In this document: piece after piece, positions 1 to 10,486 of the stretch
How positions within the stretch are numbered: the first letter of the stretch is position 1
Layout of the letters: each line of letters begins with the position of its first letter
Assembly: GCA_944470555.2 (NCBI GenBank)
Contig: OX104130.1
Coordinates: 52,423,491-52,487,490, forward strand
Length of the DNA stretch: 64,000 nucleotides
Direction of reading: 5' to 3'
Source of the DNA: Heterobilharzia americana
Taxonomy: Eukaryota; Platyhelminthes; Trematoda; Strigeidida; Schistosomatidae
Notes under the pieces: generated by a model
Databases searched by the model: none
Told to the model about the DNA's origin: nothing
Seen by the model: the letters and a program-made list of their open reading frames with translations, nothing else
Translations under genes and position numbers: made by a program

Positions 1-97
1 TGAGTGGTGTTGTTCCCACCGGGATTCAAACTCGGGAGCGATCACTTCAAACGCCATAGCGTTATCCACTACACCAAGGAGCCGCGGTAATCACTTA
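1..97 (-). mobile_element. tRNA-headed SINE (SM-alpha-like), cut by window edge
   Basis: Read on the minus strand, the stretch begins with a tRNA-like head: an A-box-like TGGTGTAGTGG, then a B-box-like GAGTTTGAATCC, then the linker GGTGGGAACAACACCACTCA. The same head precedes hammerhead motifs in the other copies of this window. The part that would carry the ribozyme lies beyond position 1. It faces the next SINE head to head, about 45 bp away. Confidence 0.7.
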
Positions 98-142
98 TTG
101 TGCAACAGGTTTAGCTCTTAGTGTTAGAGTCTTACAGGAAGT

Positions 143-313
143 AGCCATCGTGGCTCGGTGGTCTGGGGGATAACACTCTGGCGTCTGAAACGATCGCTCC
201 CGAGTCCAAATCCCGGTGGGAACAACATTACTCACTGGGAGACGTATTCATCCATCCGGCGAGTCCCGAATAGGACGAAATAAGCATCCTGGATTCCACT
301 GCTAGCCACTAAC
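143..313 (+). mobile_element. SINE with decayed hammerhead ribozyme (SM-alpha-like)
   Basis: A tRNA-like head carries TGGCTCGGTGGTC (A box) and GAGTCCAAATCC (B box, about 202-213). It is followed by the linker GTGGGAACAACATTACTCA and a hammerhead-like segment at about 251-295. The core reads CCGGCGA where CTGANGA is needed, so U4 and A6 are changed. Stem II (GTCC/GGAC) and the following GAAA (277-280) are intact. The predicted cleavage triplet ATC is at 286-288. Catalysis is unlikely. The copy ends in CTAGCCACTAACC, the usual tail of this family here. Confidence 0.75.
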
Positions 314-941
314 CATCAGTACTAAATAGAATGATATTCGTTCTTACTAAACCAAGAGATTTATATAAACTTTAATTCAGCGTATAAAATTACTCACAGG
401 AGGTCATTACTTTTTCAGTCTGTATGTTTCCGCAAGCATCCTATCTTCAGTTAAAATAGCAACTAGATATACACGTTTTAACTAAATTACTCATGTTTCT
501 AGCACCGTCGAGTTCTACCTATACTTGGTGTACGTTGAAGGTCCAGTTTCAATTATCAAGTGAGGGTGCGGGTTTTCAATGATGGTCCTAATCTCTCAGC
601 ATGCCAAGTCACGCCAATACAGACGAATCTGTCACCGGCGGCGCACATTAAGTCATCCTTAATTAGACAGCTGGCATTGCTGGAGACTCTGGTAGCTGTG
701 GTTTTCAGTATCATGATTGAGAATAGGAGGGGCGGCTTACCAACAGTGATACCAATCTCTCGTGAAGCTAAATCATGCCACTATATGTTGATCTTGCACC
801 GACGCCCAATCGACATTTTCTTGAGGGGTCCGATATATTAATCTCTACTTTGTATAACGCTGGTTCATATCCTATTTATGTTTAGCTGCACGCAAGAAAT
901 TTTCAGCTACTGCAGATTTTATGTGTCCTTTATGATTTACC
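314..941. other. AT-rich intergenic sequence, nothing recognised
   Basis: A 93-codon open frame lies at 560-841, but it has no recognisable motif or splice context and is probably fortuitous. No RNA gene or mobile element was seen. Confidence 0.4.
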
Positions 942-1030
942 TGGTGGCTAGTGGTGGGATCAAGCAGGAGCATTTTGCCTTATTTGGAACTTGTCAGCTG
1001 GATTTACCCTCACCCCAGTGAGTGACGGGG
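942..1030 (-). mobile_element. 3' half of SM-alpha-like SINE, hammerhead decayed
   Basis: Minus-strand reading gives ATCCAG followed by CTGACAA, a stem-II-like TTCCAAATAAGGC, AAAA and GATCCC, ending in ACTAGCCACC. G8 (to A) and G12 (to A) of the hammerhead core are lost. The tRNA head is not recognisable, so this is a truncated copy. Confidence 0.55.
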
Positions 1031-3170
1031 TATTTCTTGGGATGTTCCACATATGTTGCTGTCAAAAAGCTGACAGTTTTGCGCTATTCTTAAGCCTATA
1101 TCATCTGCTATCCAAAGTTCCAACATCATATTTATCACACTAAAGTGTGATCTATGTTAGTTTATCGACCCTACTATCTTTTTCGAGGGGCATTTATGAA
1201 ACAAAAATGTCATGTCCACTTTAGCTGACACCATTAAAAACGTTATATACCATACAGTTTATCTACAAACTAATAAAAACTTTATGAAAGCGATACAAGT
1301 TTGTGAAAAAAAGTGTTTAGCAAATTTAACTACCATTGAAAAAAAGCATTTCACTGCAAAAATATCAAATATTTTGAATGGAAAATGAACATTTTTCTAA
1401 AGGTGGAGAGATTTACAGTGCTAAGGTTCCTTTTAACGAAATAAAAAAGAACCCTAGCACTGCGAAAGACCTGTCACAGTGTACCTTATGCTCAGCAGGA
1501 CTAATGGCAGCCATATAAATGGAAATTAATTTATGAAAGACTTAGGATGGATAAACGATAGTGAAATTAACATAACAACCATGAAAAATGGGTGAATACT
1601 CCATTAGTGAAGTCAGCAAACCAAGTTGGAAGAGTAGCTGTCAAAGAATTAATACTTATAAAGTATATGCAAAACACGTATCAAAAGAACACAGAAAAGA
1701 ACTTGCTCTCTTCAGTCATTAAAATATATCATTTATATCTTGGTTGTATTGTGTTCTCTGGTTGAGCTGCTTAGTCGTGTTGTATCGTGAGTAGGCTTTC
1801 TAGTTTTGCCTTTTGATTGTTAATCACTGATTGATATTCCGGATCCGATGATGTGTATCTGTGATCATCAATTGTACCATTTGTCTTCCACTTTGTCCAG
1901 CTATTTTCCATCCCACTGATCAGTTAATCGGTGGTCTATATCTGACACTCTTGGCAGAACATGTTGGCGTAGGCACTCATGGAGAAAGAATAGTTGTTCT
2001 TTTGTGGAAGCCTGCTTTTTGGAGAAGTCCCCCCATCCTCGAACAATGTGAAGCGTGCTACCTGATGAAAGACGATGAAAGCTTCACGATTAAACAGCCC
2101 AGCTCGGAGAACACAGTATAACTAAGACCATCCACCTGAGCTACAAATATTCTCCACTATTTCAAAAAGTCATTTATATCTCTATTTTGCAGGTTCAGTT
2201 ATCAGCTTCTTATGCAAAACATAAGGGTTTTTCGAATCTTATTGATAATCGGAAACGTCCCCACATAAAATATGACTGCAGAGTAGACAACTGCATACAT
2301 ATAAGCATATAGTTTTAGCCGAATAATCAACCAGTTACTCGGTAATCTTCAAGTTTACAAGCATCTGAGTGTCAGTTTGGTAGAGAGAGAATGGATTCAT
2401 AAACACCTTGTTGGATTGATGAAATTCAGTAAGATACGGACGAACGGTTATGCTAGATTAGAATGATTTCATGTTTGTATTTATAATGGACTGACATCAG
2501 TTGAAGAAACATTGAAAGCCTAGGAGCATCATAAGCCTCCAAACAGAATAACTTCACCGTTTTTGTATCGTTTTTTCCTGTTAAATGTAGGATAGACACT
2601 GTGGCACAAAGTTTTGTTCCTTTTGGTTACTGAAAGTAAATAGTTAGTGATTAAATGTGAAGAAGGGTAAATTTGTCCAAACTGATAATTCTTGGCAGAA
2701 TAGATATTGGTGTTATTCAAAGTATTTCATGTTTATGAAGTGAATAAGTTGGTCTAAAACGAAAGAGTAACGGTTGAGAACACAGCCAAAATAGTTATTA
2801 TCACTGTGATGTTAATAGCTTCTCATATATCAACTAAGACCTAACTAATAAGTGTAAAAACAATCTAATACGGCGATTAGTTGAAAGAAATTACTCAGAT
2901 ATTTTAAGAGATATCTGACTGAAAGTTATCGTCTTCATTTGTTTGCATTGAAAATTATAAGTAAAAATAGCATAAACAGTTGAATTCAGGAATTTCGAAG
3001 AAGAGATACTTTTATTTACGTTTAAGAAGAGTGAGATAAAGAATCAGCTGAATTGGAGAAAAATGGCTGTTTGTATGGAAGAGTAAACGTTGAGAACAAT
3101 TTATTTATACCTTCAGAAGAAGTAAGCTTGAAAGATGGAACTGTGAACTCCAACTCGATTTCATTAGAAA
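1031..3170. other. intergenic sequence, nothing recognised
   Basis: About 2.1 kb of AT-rich sequence. Short open frames occur (for example 1861-2121 plus and 2529-2720 minus), but none shows a known domain, splice-site context or a composition change that would support an exon. Confidence 0.4.
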
Positions 3171-3177
3171 TCATTGA

Positions 3178-3265
3178 CAACTATTGATGTCTCCTATGAG
3201 ATTTGAACTCCATGACCTAGTATCACACACAGTCAGCAGCATCACTACTGAGCTATTCCAGCTAC
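3178..3265 (-). mobile_element. tRNA-like SINE head, minus member of a head-to-head pair
   Basis: The minus strand shows a tRNA-like A box (AATAGCTCAGTAGTGATG) and a B-box-like GGAGTTCAAATCTC. It belongs to a different SINE family from SM-alpha. It faces the plus-strand copy that starts at about 3296. Confidence 0.5.
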
Positions 3266-3295
3266 GACTGACTTCCGGTAGATTGAATTGCATAT

Positions 3296-3490
3296 ATATA
3301 GCTCAGTGGTAACACCGCTGATTGCAGCGTTGAGTGATGCAAGTTCAAATCCCAGATAGGATATCAGTTCCCTGGAGGTTGCAAACACATGAAATGTAGG
3401 TCCATTGTTTCCTGCCGATTGCCTACATACAAATAAGAACCATCAAAGTGAACTAATATGGAGAGCTTCCTAGACCGGCTGCCACATTAA
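3296..3490 (+). mobile_element. tRNA-like SINE, plus member of a head-to-head pair
   Basis: TAGCTCAGTGGTAACACC resembles a tRNA A box, and CAAGTTCAAATCCC about 45 bp later resembles a B box. The body that follows (TTCCCTGGAGGTTGCAAAC and beyond) has a weaker relative near 14970-15040. It is too degenerate to be a tRNA gene: no acceptor stem can be formed. Confidence 0.5.
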
Positions 3491-4179
3491 AAAAGTGATT
3501 AATAGAATTCAATGAGAACCCAAGTCTAGACAAAATGAGATTGGCTGTTGTTCAATGATCAGTCAATTTATGTTATATAAATCTCATGATGAGTAGTATT
3601 CATCTACTTTCTTTTTCGAGGATGACAGCTTTTGTGAAGTGCAGAATAATTCCATACACCTGAAAAAGATTCAGTGACCAGCTTTCAGTCATTTCAATAA
3701 CTGATTCGTCTATTCTAAGTTGTAGGACTTCTCTTCACCTTTTTGTTTTTACACTGTACATTTGCATGAGAAACTTAACGATTCCATGAACAGCTTTTTG
3801 ACCGACTAAGTTGGTATTATTTGCTATCAACTTATCTTACTTCAACTCATTTCAACCTGATTTCATTTTCTTTACTTGTACAGTAATCACCAGAACGTTT
3901 AAATTTTGAACAAATTTAAACAAGATAGTTCATGGGGGAAGATTTTCTCTATCGTGCATTACTCTTATTTCATTTATTTCACAGCTACTAGGAAATATAG
4001 ATTTACTAACCCATTATATTATGTATTTGTTTCGCCGTACGTTTACGCAGAGAGAGAAAGCAATGCGATAAAACTGATTCAGTGTGGAAACTGGGATCGA
4101 GCAATTCGACCCAACATAACAACGGGGAATTACAAGTATCAATAAACAACCACTAGTAGTCGTTGCACATCGGGTGGGT

Positions 4180-4345
4180 CTTATGCTTCAGTGGCCTAGT
4201 GGACGGCGTATTAGTGTTTGAAGCGATGAGTACTGGCTTCCAGTCTCACTGGGAACAGCATCACTCTCTGACGTGCAGGTACATCCAGCTGACGAGTTAG
4301 AAGTAGGATGAAGTGTATGTCCTGAATTCCGTTTATAGTCACCAA
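4180..4345 (+). mobile_element. SM-alpha-like SINE carrying a hammerhead with an intact core
   Basis: The head contains TTCAGTGGCCTAGTGGACGG and TTCCAGTCTCACTGGGAACA, followed by CATCACTCTCTGACGTGCAGG and the ribozyme at about 4281-4330. The core CTGACGA (4289-4295) keeps C3, U4, G5, A6, G8 and A9; position 7 is not constrained. G12-A13-A14 are 4310-4312 and C17 is 4321, in a GTC triplet. Stem I (ATCCAG with CTGAAT) pairs at five of six positions. Stem II and stem III are weakened, with G-U pairs at their core ends. This is the best ribozyme candidate of the window. Confidence 0.75.
4281..4330 (+). ncRNA. hammerhead ribozyme motif, type I, core conserved
   Basis: The order is stem I 5' strand, CTGACGA, stem II, GAA, a very short stem III, cleavage triplet GTC, stem I 3' strand. 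This is the type I arrangement reported for SM-alpha repeats. Predicted cleavage lies between 4321 and 4322. Whether the weak stems II and III still allow self-cleavage cannot be judged by eye. Confidence 0.6.
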
Positions 4346-4574
4346 AATTATTACAACTATTGTTGCCACTTTACAGGTGTACTGTCCCAAAACTCATTCA
4401 TCGTTTCTCTGGACATTTACAGTGAACCACTTTACAGTTCCTGTTTTATGAACTGATTCACTGTATTTATTCACCTATCGGATATTAAATTATCGACAGA
4501 CACAGAAATGTTGTATGACACTACCTCGTAAAAACTCAGGAGAAAATACGTGAAAGCTTAAGAAAGCAAAGGTG

Positions 4575-4965
4575 ATGGATATTTTTAAGGTAGGATTCAT
4601 CACAGACTGACCGACATCAGTTGCAGAACTATTGAAAACCTGGGAATACTGACAGCTATCTCACACTAACATGGGACTGTTAGGTAGTACACACCGCATG
4701 ACTCCGCCACAGATCCAAGTCAGGACCTCCAGGTTCCGTTGTGAACGCGTTAACCATTCAGCCACTGGATTGCAGTTTAATGGTTCATGGTTTCCTACTT
4801 CTGTCGATTCGTGATACAGCGTGACTGTCCACCTATGCCTTCAGTTGGCATCCGCTTCAATTCTGACAGGATGACCCCATAGGTCACGGTTTCTCAAAAG
4901 AACTTTGGGATATCCATTAGAAGAATGTCACTAATTAGCACTTCAGTTCTTGTAAATTATTGACC
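4575..4965 (-). mobile_element. copy of a second tRNA-like SINE family (called R1 here)
   Basis: Shared landmarks of family R1, as read on the plus strand, are a GACATCAGTTG segment, a tract on the pattern AACCTGGGAGCACTGGACAG, GTATGGGACT, AACGCGTTAACCATTCAGCC and a closing ACTGTCCACC. On the minus strand the GGCTGAATGGTTAACGCG segment resembles a tRNA A box. Other copies are at 4975, 5222, 11027, 12298 and 15745. Confidence 0.5.
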
Positions 4966-4974
4966 ATTCTACTA

Positions 4975-5215
4975 ATTTCAGGTTGGAATTCACCATGGAA
5001 TGACATAAGTTGCAGGAACATTGGAAACCTGAGAGCACTGGACGGCAGCTTCATCCTAGTATGGGACTCCCCAGAGGTGTGCACCCACCTCCCACAGTGA
5101 CTGAACCCAAGACCTTCAGGTTTCCGGTCAGCACATTACCGTTGAGCCACTGGGTTGGGATCCAATGAACGACAACATTAGATGGAGGTCGCACTGTATC
5201 GTAAACTGATAGAGT
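4975..5215 (-). mobile_element. R1 SINE copy, minus member of an inverted pair
   Basis: Contains GACATAAGTTGCAGGAACAT, GAGCACTGGACGGCAGC, TAGTATGGGACTCC and GAGCCACTGGGTTGGGATCC. The minus strand has TGGCTCAACGGTAATGTG (A-box-like) and GGGTTCAGTC (B-box-like). It abuts the plus-strand copy at 5222 head to head. Confidence 0.55.
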
Positions 5216-5221
5216 TGGAAG

Positions 5222-5420
5222 TATGGATAACTGGATTCCTACCCAATGGCTAAATGGTAACGTGCAGGCTACGGAACCGAAGTTTCCGGGTCTGATCCCA
5301 AGTAGTGCGGCGTGATGGGTGCACATTACTGAGGAGACCCATACTAAGATGAAACAGCTGTCCAGTGATCCTAGGTTCTCAGTATTCCTCCAACTGATGT
5401 CAGTTATGACAAATTCCTAC
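5222..5420 (+). mobile_element. R1 SINE copy, plus member of an inverted pair
   Basis: Starts with GGATAACTGGATTCCTACCC, followed by ATGGCTAAATGGTAACGTG (A-box-like) and GGGTCTGATCCCAAG (B-box-like), and ends with CTCCAACTGATGTCAG. It is the reverse of the landmarks in the neighbouring minus copy. Confidence 0.55.
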
Positions 5421-5700
5421 CTGAAACTGATTAATAAATCTTCACAAATCTCCAGATTGAATACTAAGAATCACTTGGGTTTGAATTTTACAAGTCACTA
5501 TATTTTTTAAATACATCAGGTTATGAGAATTTACACAACCAAATCTTAGTGTGATAATTTTTTGAAAGGTTAACACTCTTCTGACCCAGGATAATATGCT
5601 TTATCAATTACCGTGAGGCCATATTTCATAAAAAGTATATTTAAAAACTAAATATACTACTGAACAACAATCACCCAGGTTGATCTGTAGATTTTGCTAG
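5421..5700. other. AT-rich spacer, nothing recognised
   Basis: No coding, RNA or repeat signal was seen between the inverted SINE pair and the 3' end of the RTE element. Confidence 0.35.
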
Positions 5701-6592
5701 TCAGATTATTACAATTATTTGTCCCTTCGGGTCCTAGTGGAACACACAGCTTCACTTCCACGTCTCCATTCCACTCTCTTCTCTGCAGACTCTTCAGACT
5801 GACTCCACCAATGACAGCCCACAAACTCTCATCTCTTCCTCACATCATCTCCGCAATCTCACCCTCAACTCGGAAGCCCAACTCGTCGTTCCCCCTTTGG
5901 ATTCCACTCGACGGTCTGGCCTGGTGAGTGATGTCCCCAAATGACCTTCTCAGTGTATGTCCAATCAACCTCAACTTCCTTCTTTCTCATATTTGTTGGG
6001 TGATAGGTTTATGGTTGGTTCACTGACAAAGTTGCTTGTTGCTTATTCTCATTATTCTGGCCACCTGATCTTCAGTATCGAGTGAGTGAGTGTAGGCAGC
6101 AGCTGTTGATGAGTGTCTGTAGTTTGTTGCAAGTGTTTTTCGCTACGCGTCGCCATGTGTCTCAACTATAATATCGAAGCACTGACTTGACTGACATTAG
6201 TGTTGAAAATCTGGATGTTGTTCACGCTTCATGCTGAGTGGAGTGTGGTGGATCTCCACACTGATTTCAGGTAATTGAGGGAGACCTATCTTGCTGTCTT
6301 TCCTACCCTTGCTTTCACATCCTCATCTGTGTCGCCACTGTCAGTAGTTGGAACGATGCCGCCTTGCCTATGTAGGTAGGTGAGTGGAAGAGACTACTTC
6401 CTCCAGATTTCTCCCATTCATGGTGATTGGTGCCTTTTGTTGGTGCTGTTGTTGGTTGGTATCTTCATCTCCTCCCTCTTCTCTATATTCAACTGAAGTC
6501 AGTCCCGTCTCACTTCCACGCCTCCACTCTTCTGCCAACTTGTTGGTTTCCACCTGTACATCTTCGAGTTTGTACGACAAGACATTAGACAT

Positions 6593-6594
<2 letters not shown>

Positions 6595-6641
<47 letters not shown>
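6595..6641. repeat. (ATC)n / (GAT)n trinucleotide repeat inside RTE
   Basis: Fifteen ATC units. In the RTE reading direction they encode an Asp run placed exactly where related copies read LDLANDDLCLMSH, that is, the catalytic Asp-Asp of the reverse transcriptase. Confidence 0.95.
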
Positions 6642-7101
6642 GGGCGAGATCCAAATCTTCCTCTGAGGTCTTTTCATCAGTCAAACAGCGTATGCCCATC
6701 TTCTCACTCCTCACAGTTGTCGGTTGCATGATCCAGTCCAGTCGACCACAGTCAGCAAGATCATTGGTGATAGTAGGCGGTAGCCTTGTCTTACTCCTGT
6801 CTTCACTTCACTTCAGAGGCGTTACTGAGCTGAGCTTTCCATTGTGAATCACTCGGCATATAGCATGTGGCACATGGCTGTTGAATGGGTTTGATAATGG
6901 TTTGTGGCACTGAAAGCGTAGTGTTGAATCAGCTGCCTGCCAAATTACTTCTCGGTCGACGCTTCGACCGAAGGCCTTTTCAAAATCGATGAAGTTGAAG
7001 TAAGGTAGGGAGTTGACTGTCATTCTATGTTCCCTTCTATGATGATGCGTAGCGACATGATGTGATTTGATGGTCACATGATTTGTCCTTCGAGACACCA
7101 T

Positions 7102-7137
7102 CCATCCATCCATCCAGCCAGCCATCCAGCCAGCCTG
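7102..7137. repeat. short (CATC)/(CAGC) tetranucleotide repeat
   Basis: Alternating CATC and CAGC units. In the RTE frame this is an expanded Trp-Met-Asp-Gly run (WLDGWLDGWMDG). The intact relative at 26555-26577 has a much shorter version. Confidence 0.85.
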
Positions 7138-7495
7138 TTCCGGTGACAACTTCGAATCCAGAGCATTGTTTAATCTCTCCGGGATGGTGCGGCATAATAT
7201 TTTGCATGGTGTTGACAGGAGCATGATTCCGTGCCAGTTCTCGCAATGACTTAGTTCTTCCTTGTTTGGAAGTTTGACGCGGCAGCCCTTCTACTAATCA
7301 ATGCGCAGGTACCTTTCCTTCCTTCCTCCCTTCTTCCTTCCTTCCAATCCTTCTGAAAGAGTTGTGTGGTGTGAGCGTGTCCGTTGCTGATGTCTGTGTT
7401 TCTGATTTCAGTGCTTCTTGAGGGATTCCATCTGGTCCTGCTGCTTTCTCGACTTTTAGTAACGTTACGGCGTTCAGGACTTCGGCTTTTGTCGG

Positions 7496-7498
<3 letters not shown>

Positions 7499-7537
<39 letters not shown>
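7499..7537. repeat. (TA)n microsatellite
   Basis: Uninterrupted TA dinucleotides at the 5' truncation point of the RTE copy. Confidence 0.95.
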
Positions 7538-7539
<2 letters not shown>

Positions 7540-7540
<1 letters not shown>

Positions 7541-8645
7541 GGATGCTGAGGTCCTGAAGTCTGGATACCTGTCAGGTTTCCTCATTTTATGTCACTTAAG
7601 GCACATTTAGCGAAATGTCTGAATGATAGAGCTGGGAAACTAACTATTTAGTGCAACGACCTAAACAAGAAACTGAACACACATACAAGAAGCACTTACA
7701 GTTAACAATTATCCTCTACCATTTATAAAAGAATTCATAGGAATACATAAGTAGCGATATGATAACAGTAACACGAGTTCGAATAATAACGACAACATAA
7801 GTAGAAAGGATTTCATAGCCTCCATTGTGTTACCGTATAAGGAAGGTATATCAGAAACTACGTGCAATTCTCAACAAAGCTGGAATTAGGGTGCATTCAA
7901 ACCTACAAACTCACTCAGAGATAAACTTTGTTGGCTGGCTTGAGGATTCGACAGAACACATTAAGCAAAATAATCTAAACTATGAAATCCCATATAATGA
8001 CTGTGGAGTCGAGTAGGTAGGTCAAAGTAGCTGATCAGGGTGAGTTAGAATAGCAAAACATGGGAATTTAGCTAAATATAGAACGACAGACCCGAATTAG
8101 ATTAATAATCTAGAAGAAGAACTCGGCTATTGCAATGCCTGCATTAACACACAACCACACAATAGCCTGGGTGGGATAAAGTCACTTTACTTGAGTCCAA
8201 TATAATTAGGTGGAGAGAGAGTGAGAGAGAGATGGATCCCTGAATCTTTACTCATCGAATCAACACCCAGCCAACACATGTAATAGAAATGACGCAACAT
8301 CTATACCAGAGATATGAACAATTTTATTACCAATAGAAACAAAGAATATGAGGTGACAGAACTATAAAAGTCGATTGTTGAAAGTCTTGTGATGACAATG
8401 ATGTGATTATGAAGAATAATTTATGCTTGAAACGTCATCAAGTAAACAATACTGTTTCTCTGTGTTGTATAAATCGAATGAACAAATCTAGTATGCAACT
8501 CATTCATATTGCCAAATTCTTTGGTTATTAATTAACTAGACCACTTTTTCATTCCTTTGTAATCTATATACACCTTGTAAATGGCTCTAAAATATCTTAC
8601 GTAACCCGTTTTAGTTATCACTCAACCACTATGTCATCAACTAGC
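7540..8645. other. intergenic sequence, nothing recognised
   Basis: AT-rich, with one short purine-biased patch (GAGAGAGAGTGAGAGAGAGA type) near 8212-8231. No gene or mobile element was recognised. Confidence 0.35.
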
Positions 8646-8659
8646 AACATTATTATTAT

Positions 8660-9005
8660 AACCACCATTATTCAAATTATTATTATTTGTCGCTTGGGTT
8701 CCTAATGGAACATAAGGCTTCAGTAGCACGTCTCCAATGCGCTCTGTTCTCTGAAATCTTTTGAACCCGGCTGCACGACAGCCCACAACCTCTCATTTCC
8801 TCCTCGCACAATCTCCTCCATGTCACCCTTGGCACCGACGCCCAACTCGTCACTTCCCATGAGGATTCCACTCGAGGGCCTGACCTGACTCGTGATGTCC
8901 CCAGTCGTCCTTCTCAGTGTATACCCAATCCATCTCCACTTCCTTCTGCATATTTGGTGAGTGATAGGTTCCTGCTTCCTTGGTTAGTTGCCAGATTATT
9001 CAAAT
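8660..9005 (-). mobile_element. RTE 3'-end fragment
   Basis: Same 3' terminus as the 5.7 kb and 20.7 kb copies: ATTATTATTATTTGTC, then TTGGGTTCCTAATGGAACAT, and the minus-strand C-terminal coding remnant RVQKISENRAHWRRATEALC. The copy stops at 9005 next to a TA repeat. Confidence 0.75.
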
Positions 9006-9008
9006 TAC

Positions 9009-9009
<1 letters not shown>

Positions 9010-9045
<36 letters not shown>
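9010..9045. repeat. (TA)n microsatellite
   Basis: Uninterrupted AT dinucleotides directly behind the RTE 3' fragment. Confidence 0.95.
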
Positions 9046-9048
<3 letters not shown>

Positions 9049-9269
9049 AATGTACAGCTTGAGAATAAATTTGTTGAAAAGGGTCCTCTTCGCTGAATAT
9101 CTGGTTTCTGATGTCAAAATGAGAATTATGAATTTATCATAAATTATTAAATGTAACTTCATATCATTAAAAAGTTTAGTGTTTTAAGAAGTTTCAGAAA
9201 TAAAGCAATCTGCTCTACTCATTGCCATCCTTATAAATACACATATAATACTTTCATTATGGTACTTAC

Positions 9270-9496
9270 CACCAATAACCCATATTTCCAAATGCATTAG
9301 TACTGTCAATTGTCAGTGTGTATATGAGTATAATTAAAAATAATATTCCATTCAAAGATTGTTGTCCTTGACAATGTTGACGTCTTTTATGCATCCCGAA
9401 GTTATGCGTAGTAGTTATCATCCCATTCTCAGCTAATGATGATGATGATGATGACGATGGTGATAGTAAGGATAAATGTAAAGAATTTGAAGTCAT
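9270..9496 (-). CDS. candidate first coding exon of a secreted protein (possibly Wnt-like)
   Basis: Seen: an ATG at 9496 opens 75 codons plus two bases that end exactly at a consensus donor (G|GTAAGT, intron from 9269). Residues 14-20 are a Ser run made by an ATC microsatellite. Basic residues (HKRRQ, residues 36-40) precede a hydrophobic stretch GILFLIILIYTLTI (residues 50-63), then DSTNAFGNMGYWW. A signal peptide followed within a few residues by WW and a phase-2 intron recalls the first exons of vertebrate Wnt genes, where a WW pair also lies just after the signal peptide. That likeness is an inference from a very short stretch. No further Wnt exon was seen downstream (9269 to 1), so the rest would lie beyond the left edge, which fits the very large introns of schistosomes. 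An internal start at residue 26 or 35 is possible. The reading could also be chance. Confidence 0.4.
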
Positions 9497-9499
9497 TTC

Positions 9500-10486
9500 A
9501 CTAGAAATTTTATGTTTGGATAACTTTTCAATGACATAATATTCTATAGTGTTGCTTAATGATTATTTTACCGTTTAAATAAGTCCTTTCAAAAGCATTT
9601 GAATTCCTGTATCCCAGTTTATTTAGTTAATTTCAATAAGATTTAACAATGTTATCAAAAATTAAATGAAGCGGGTAAGATAGGATAAAACAAATGACAA
9701 TAGAAGAAAACATTTTTCACTGTTCAAAAAATTCTCGTACTATCAGTTTTAGCGCATATTTGAATGTGTGTCACTGAGCGAATGTATGTTTATCACACTG
9801 ATATATGTGTATGCCGTCATTTCGTTATGTGTTCACATATATATATATATACACATCCAAAATCTTGTAATCTTTCTTGATCTGTGAAATAAAGTTTAGT
9901 TTTAGAACTATATTTACTCGTGGAGTTTAAATAACAAAGAATTCTACTTGGTAATATTAAACAATTACGAGAGAATCGGCTTATAAGGATAGGAACCACC
10001 TTCACAGTCTATCGGCTCAATATGAGTAAATGATTATTGCATGTGTGTACATTCATCATAAATTTAACGATATTCTCTTTCACTGGTACAGAGGCGTATA
10101 TACATTAGTATGAACAACTGTGTTTATGTATGTGTTTATTAGTTAGAAGAAATGATAAGGCAATTCAACATGTGAATATGTGACATGAATGCTAGTTTGA
10201 TACTGTCCAGTTCACTGAATGCTGTGTAGAGTGTAATGTAGTGGGGAAGGATCTTAAATCTAATCAGTTCCCGCTCTTTCATATGTCTAATCCACATACA
10301 CACACTCTCCCTAGCCTATCTACAGTTTTACAAATATTTTACAAATGTTTTATACAATGATATATTGCATATTTTCCCTGTCATTATTTTACTAATAACC
10401 GTCTACTGTTTAACAAATATTTTCTTCTGATTGGTTAATTTTCTTGTTGTTTTAAATAATTGGTTAAATTATTATAAGTCGCTTGA
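9500..10486. other. AT-rich intergenic sequence
   Basis: Contains a short (AT)n tract at about 9837-9852. If 9270-9496 is a first exon, the promoter or trans-splice acceptor would lie here (TTTCTAG occurs just upstream of the ATG on the minus strand). Nothing else was recognised. Confidence 0.35.

Larger units (their letters stand above)
5704..7500 (-). mobile_element. 5'-truncated RTE-type non-LTR retrotransposon
   Basis: The minus strand encodes pieces of the RTE reverse transcriptase in several frames. The upstream linker PPTKAEVLNAVTLLKVEK with AAGPDGIP is at about 7500-7430. Then come NSLPYFNFIDFEKAFGRSVD (motif A region, about 7015-6960) and CLTDEKTSEEDLDLAHDDDD (about 6690-6635). The C-terminal region follows, with the element's 3' end near 5704, where the tract before GTCCC is ATTATTACAATTATTT on the plus strand. 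RTE elements encode an endonuclease and a reverse transcriptase and end in short simple repeats. This copy lacks the endonuclease, is frameshifted and contains two microsatellites, so it is dead. Confidence 0.8.

Noticed and set aside
1..97. tRNA gene
   Set aside because: A and B boxes are present, but no acceptor stem or proper anticodon arm can be formed, and the sequence continues into SINE-specific linker found in other copies. The same applies to 3296, 55640 and 61128.
5051..5326. 91-codon minus-strand protein
   Set aside because: It spans the two arms of the inverted R1 SINE pair and has no coding character of its own.
6384..6731. His-rich protein (poly-His, plus strand)
   Set aside because: The His run is the other strand of the GAT microsatellite in the RTE element; the frame is a shadow of a retroelement.
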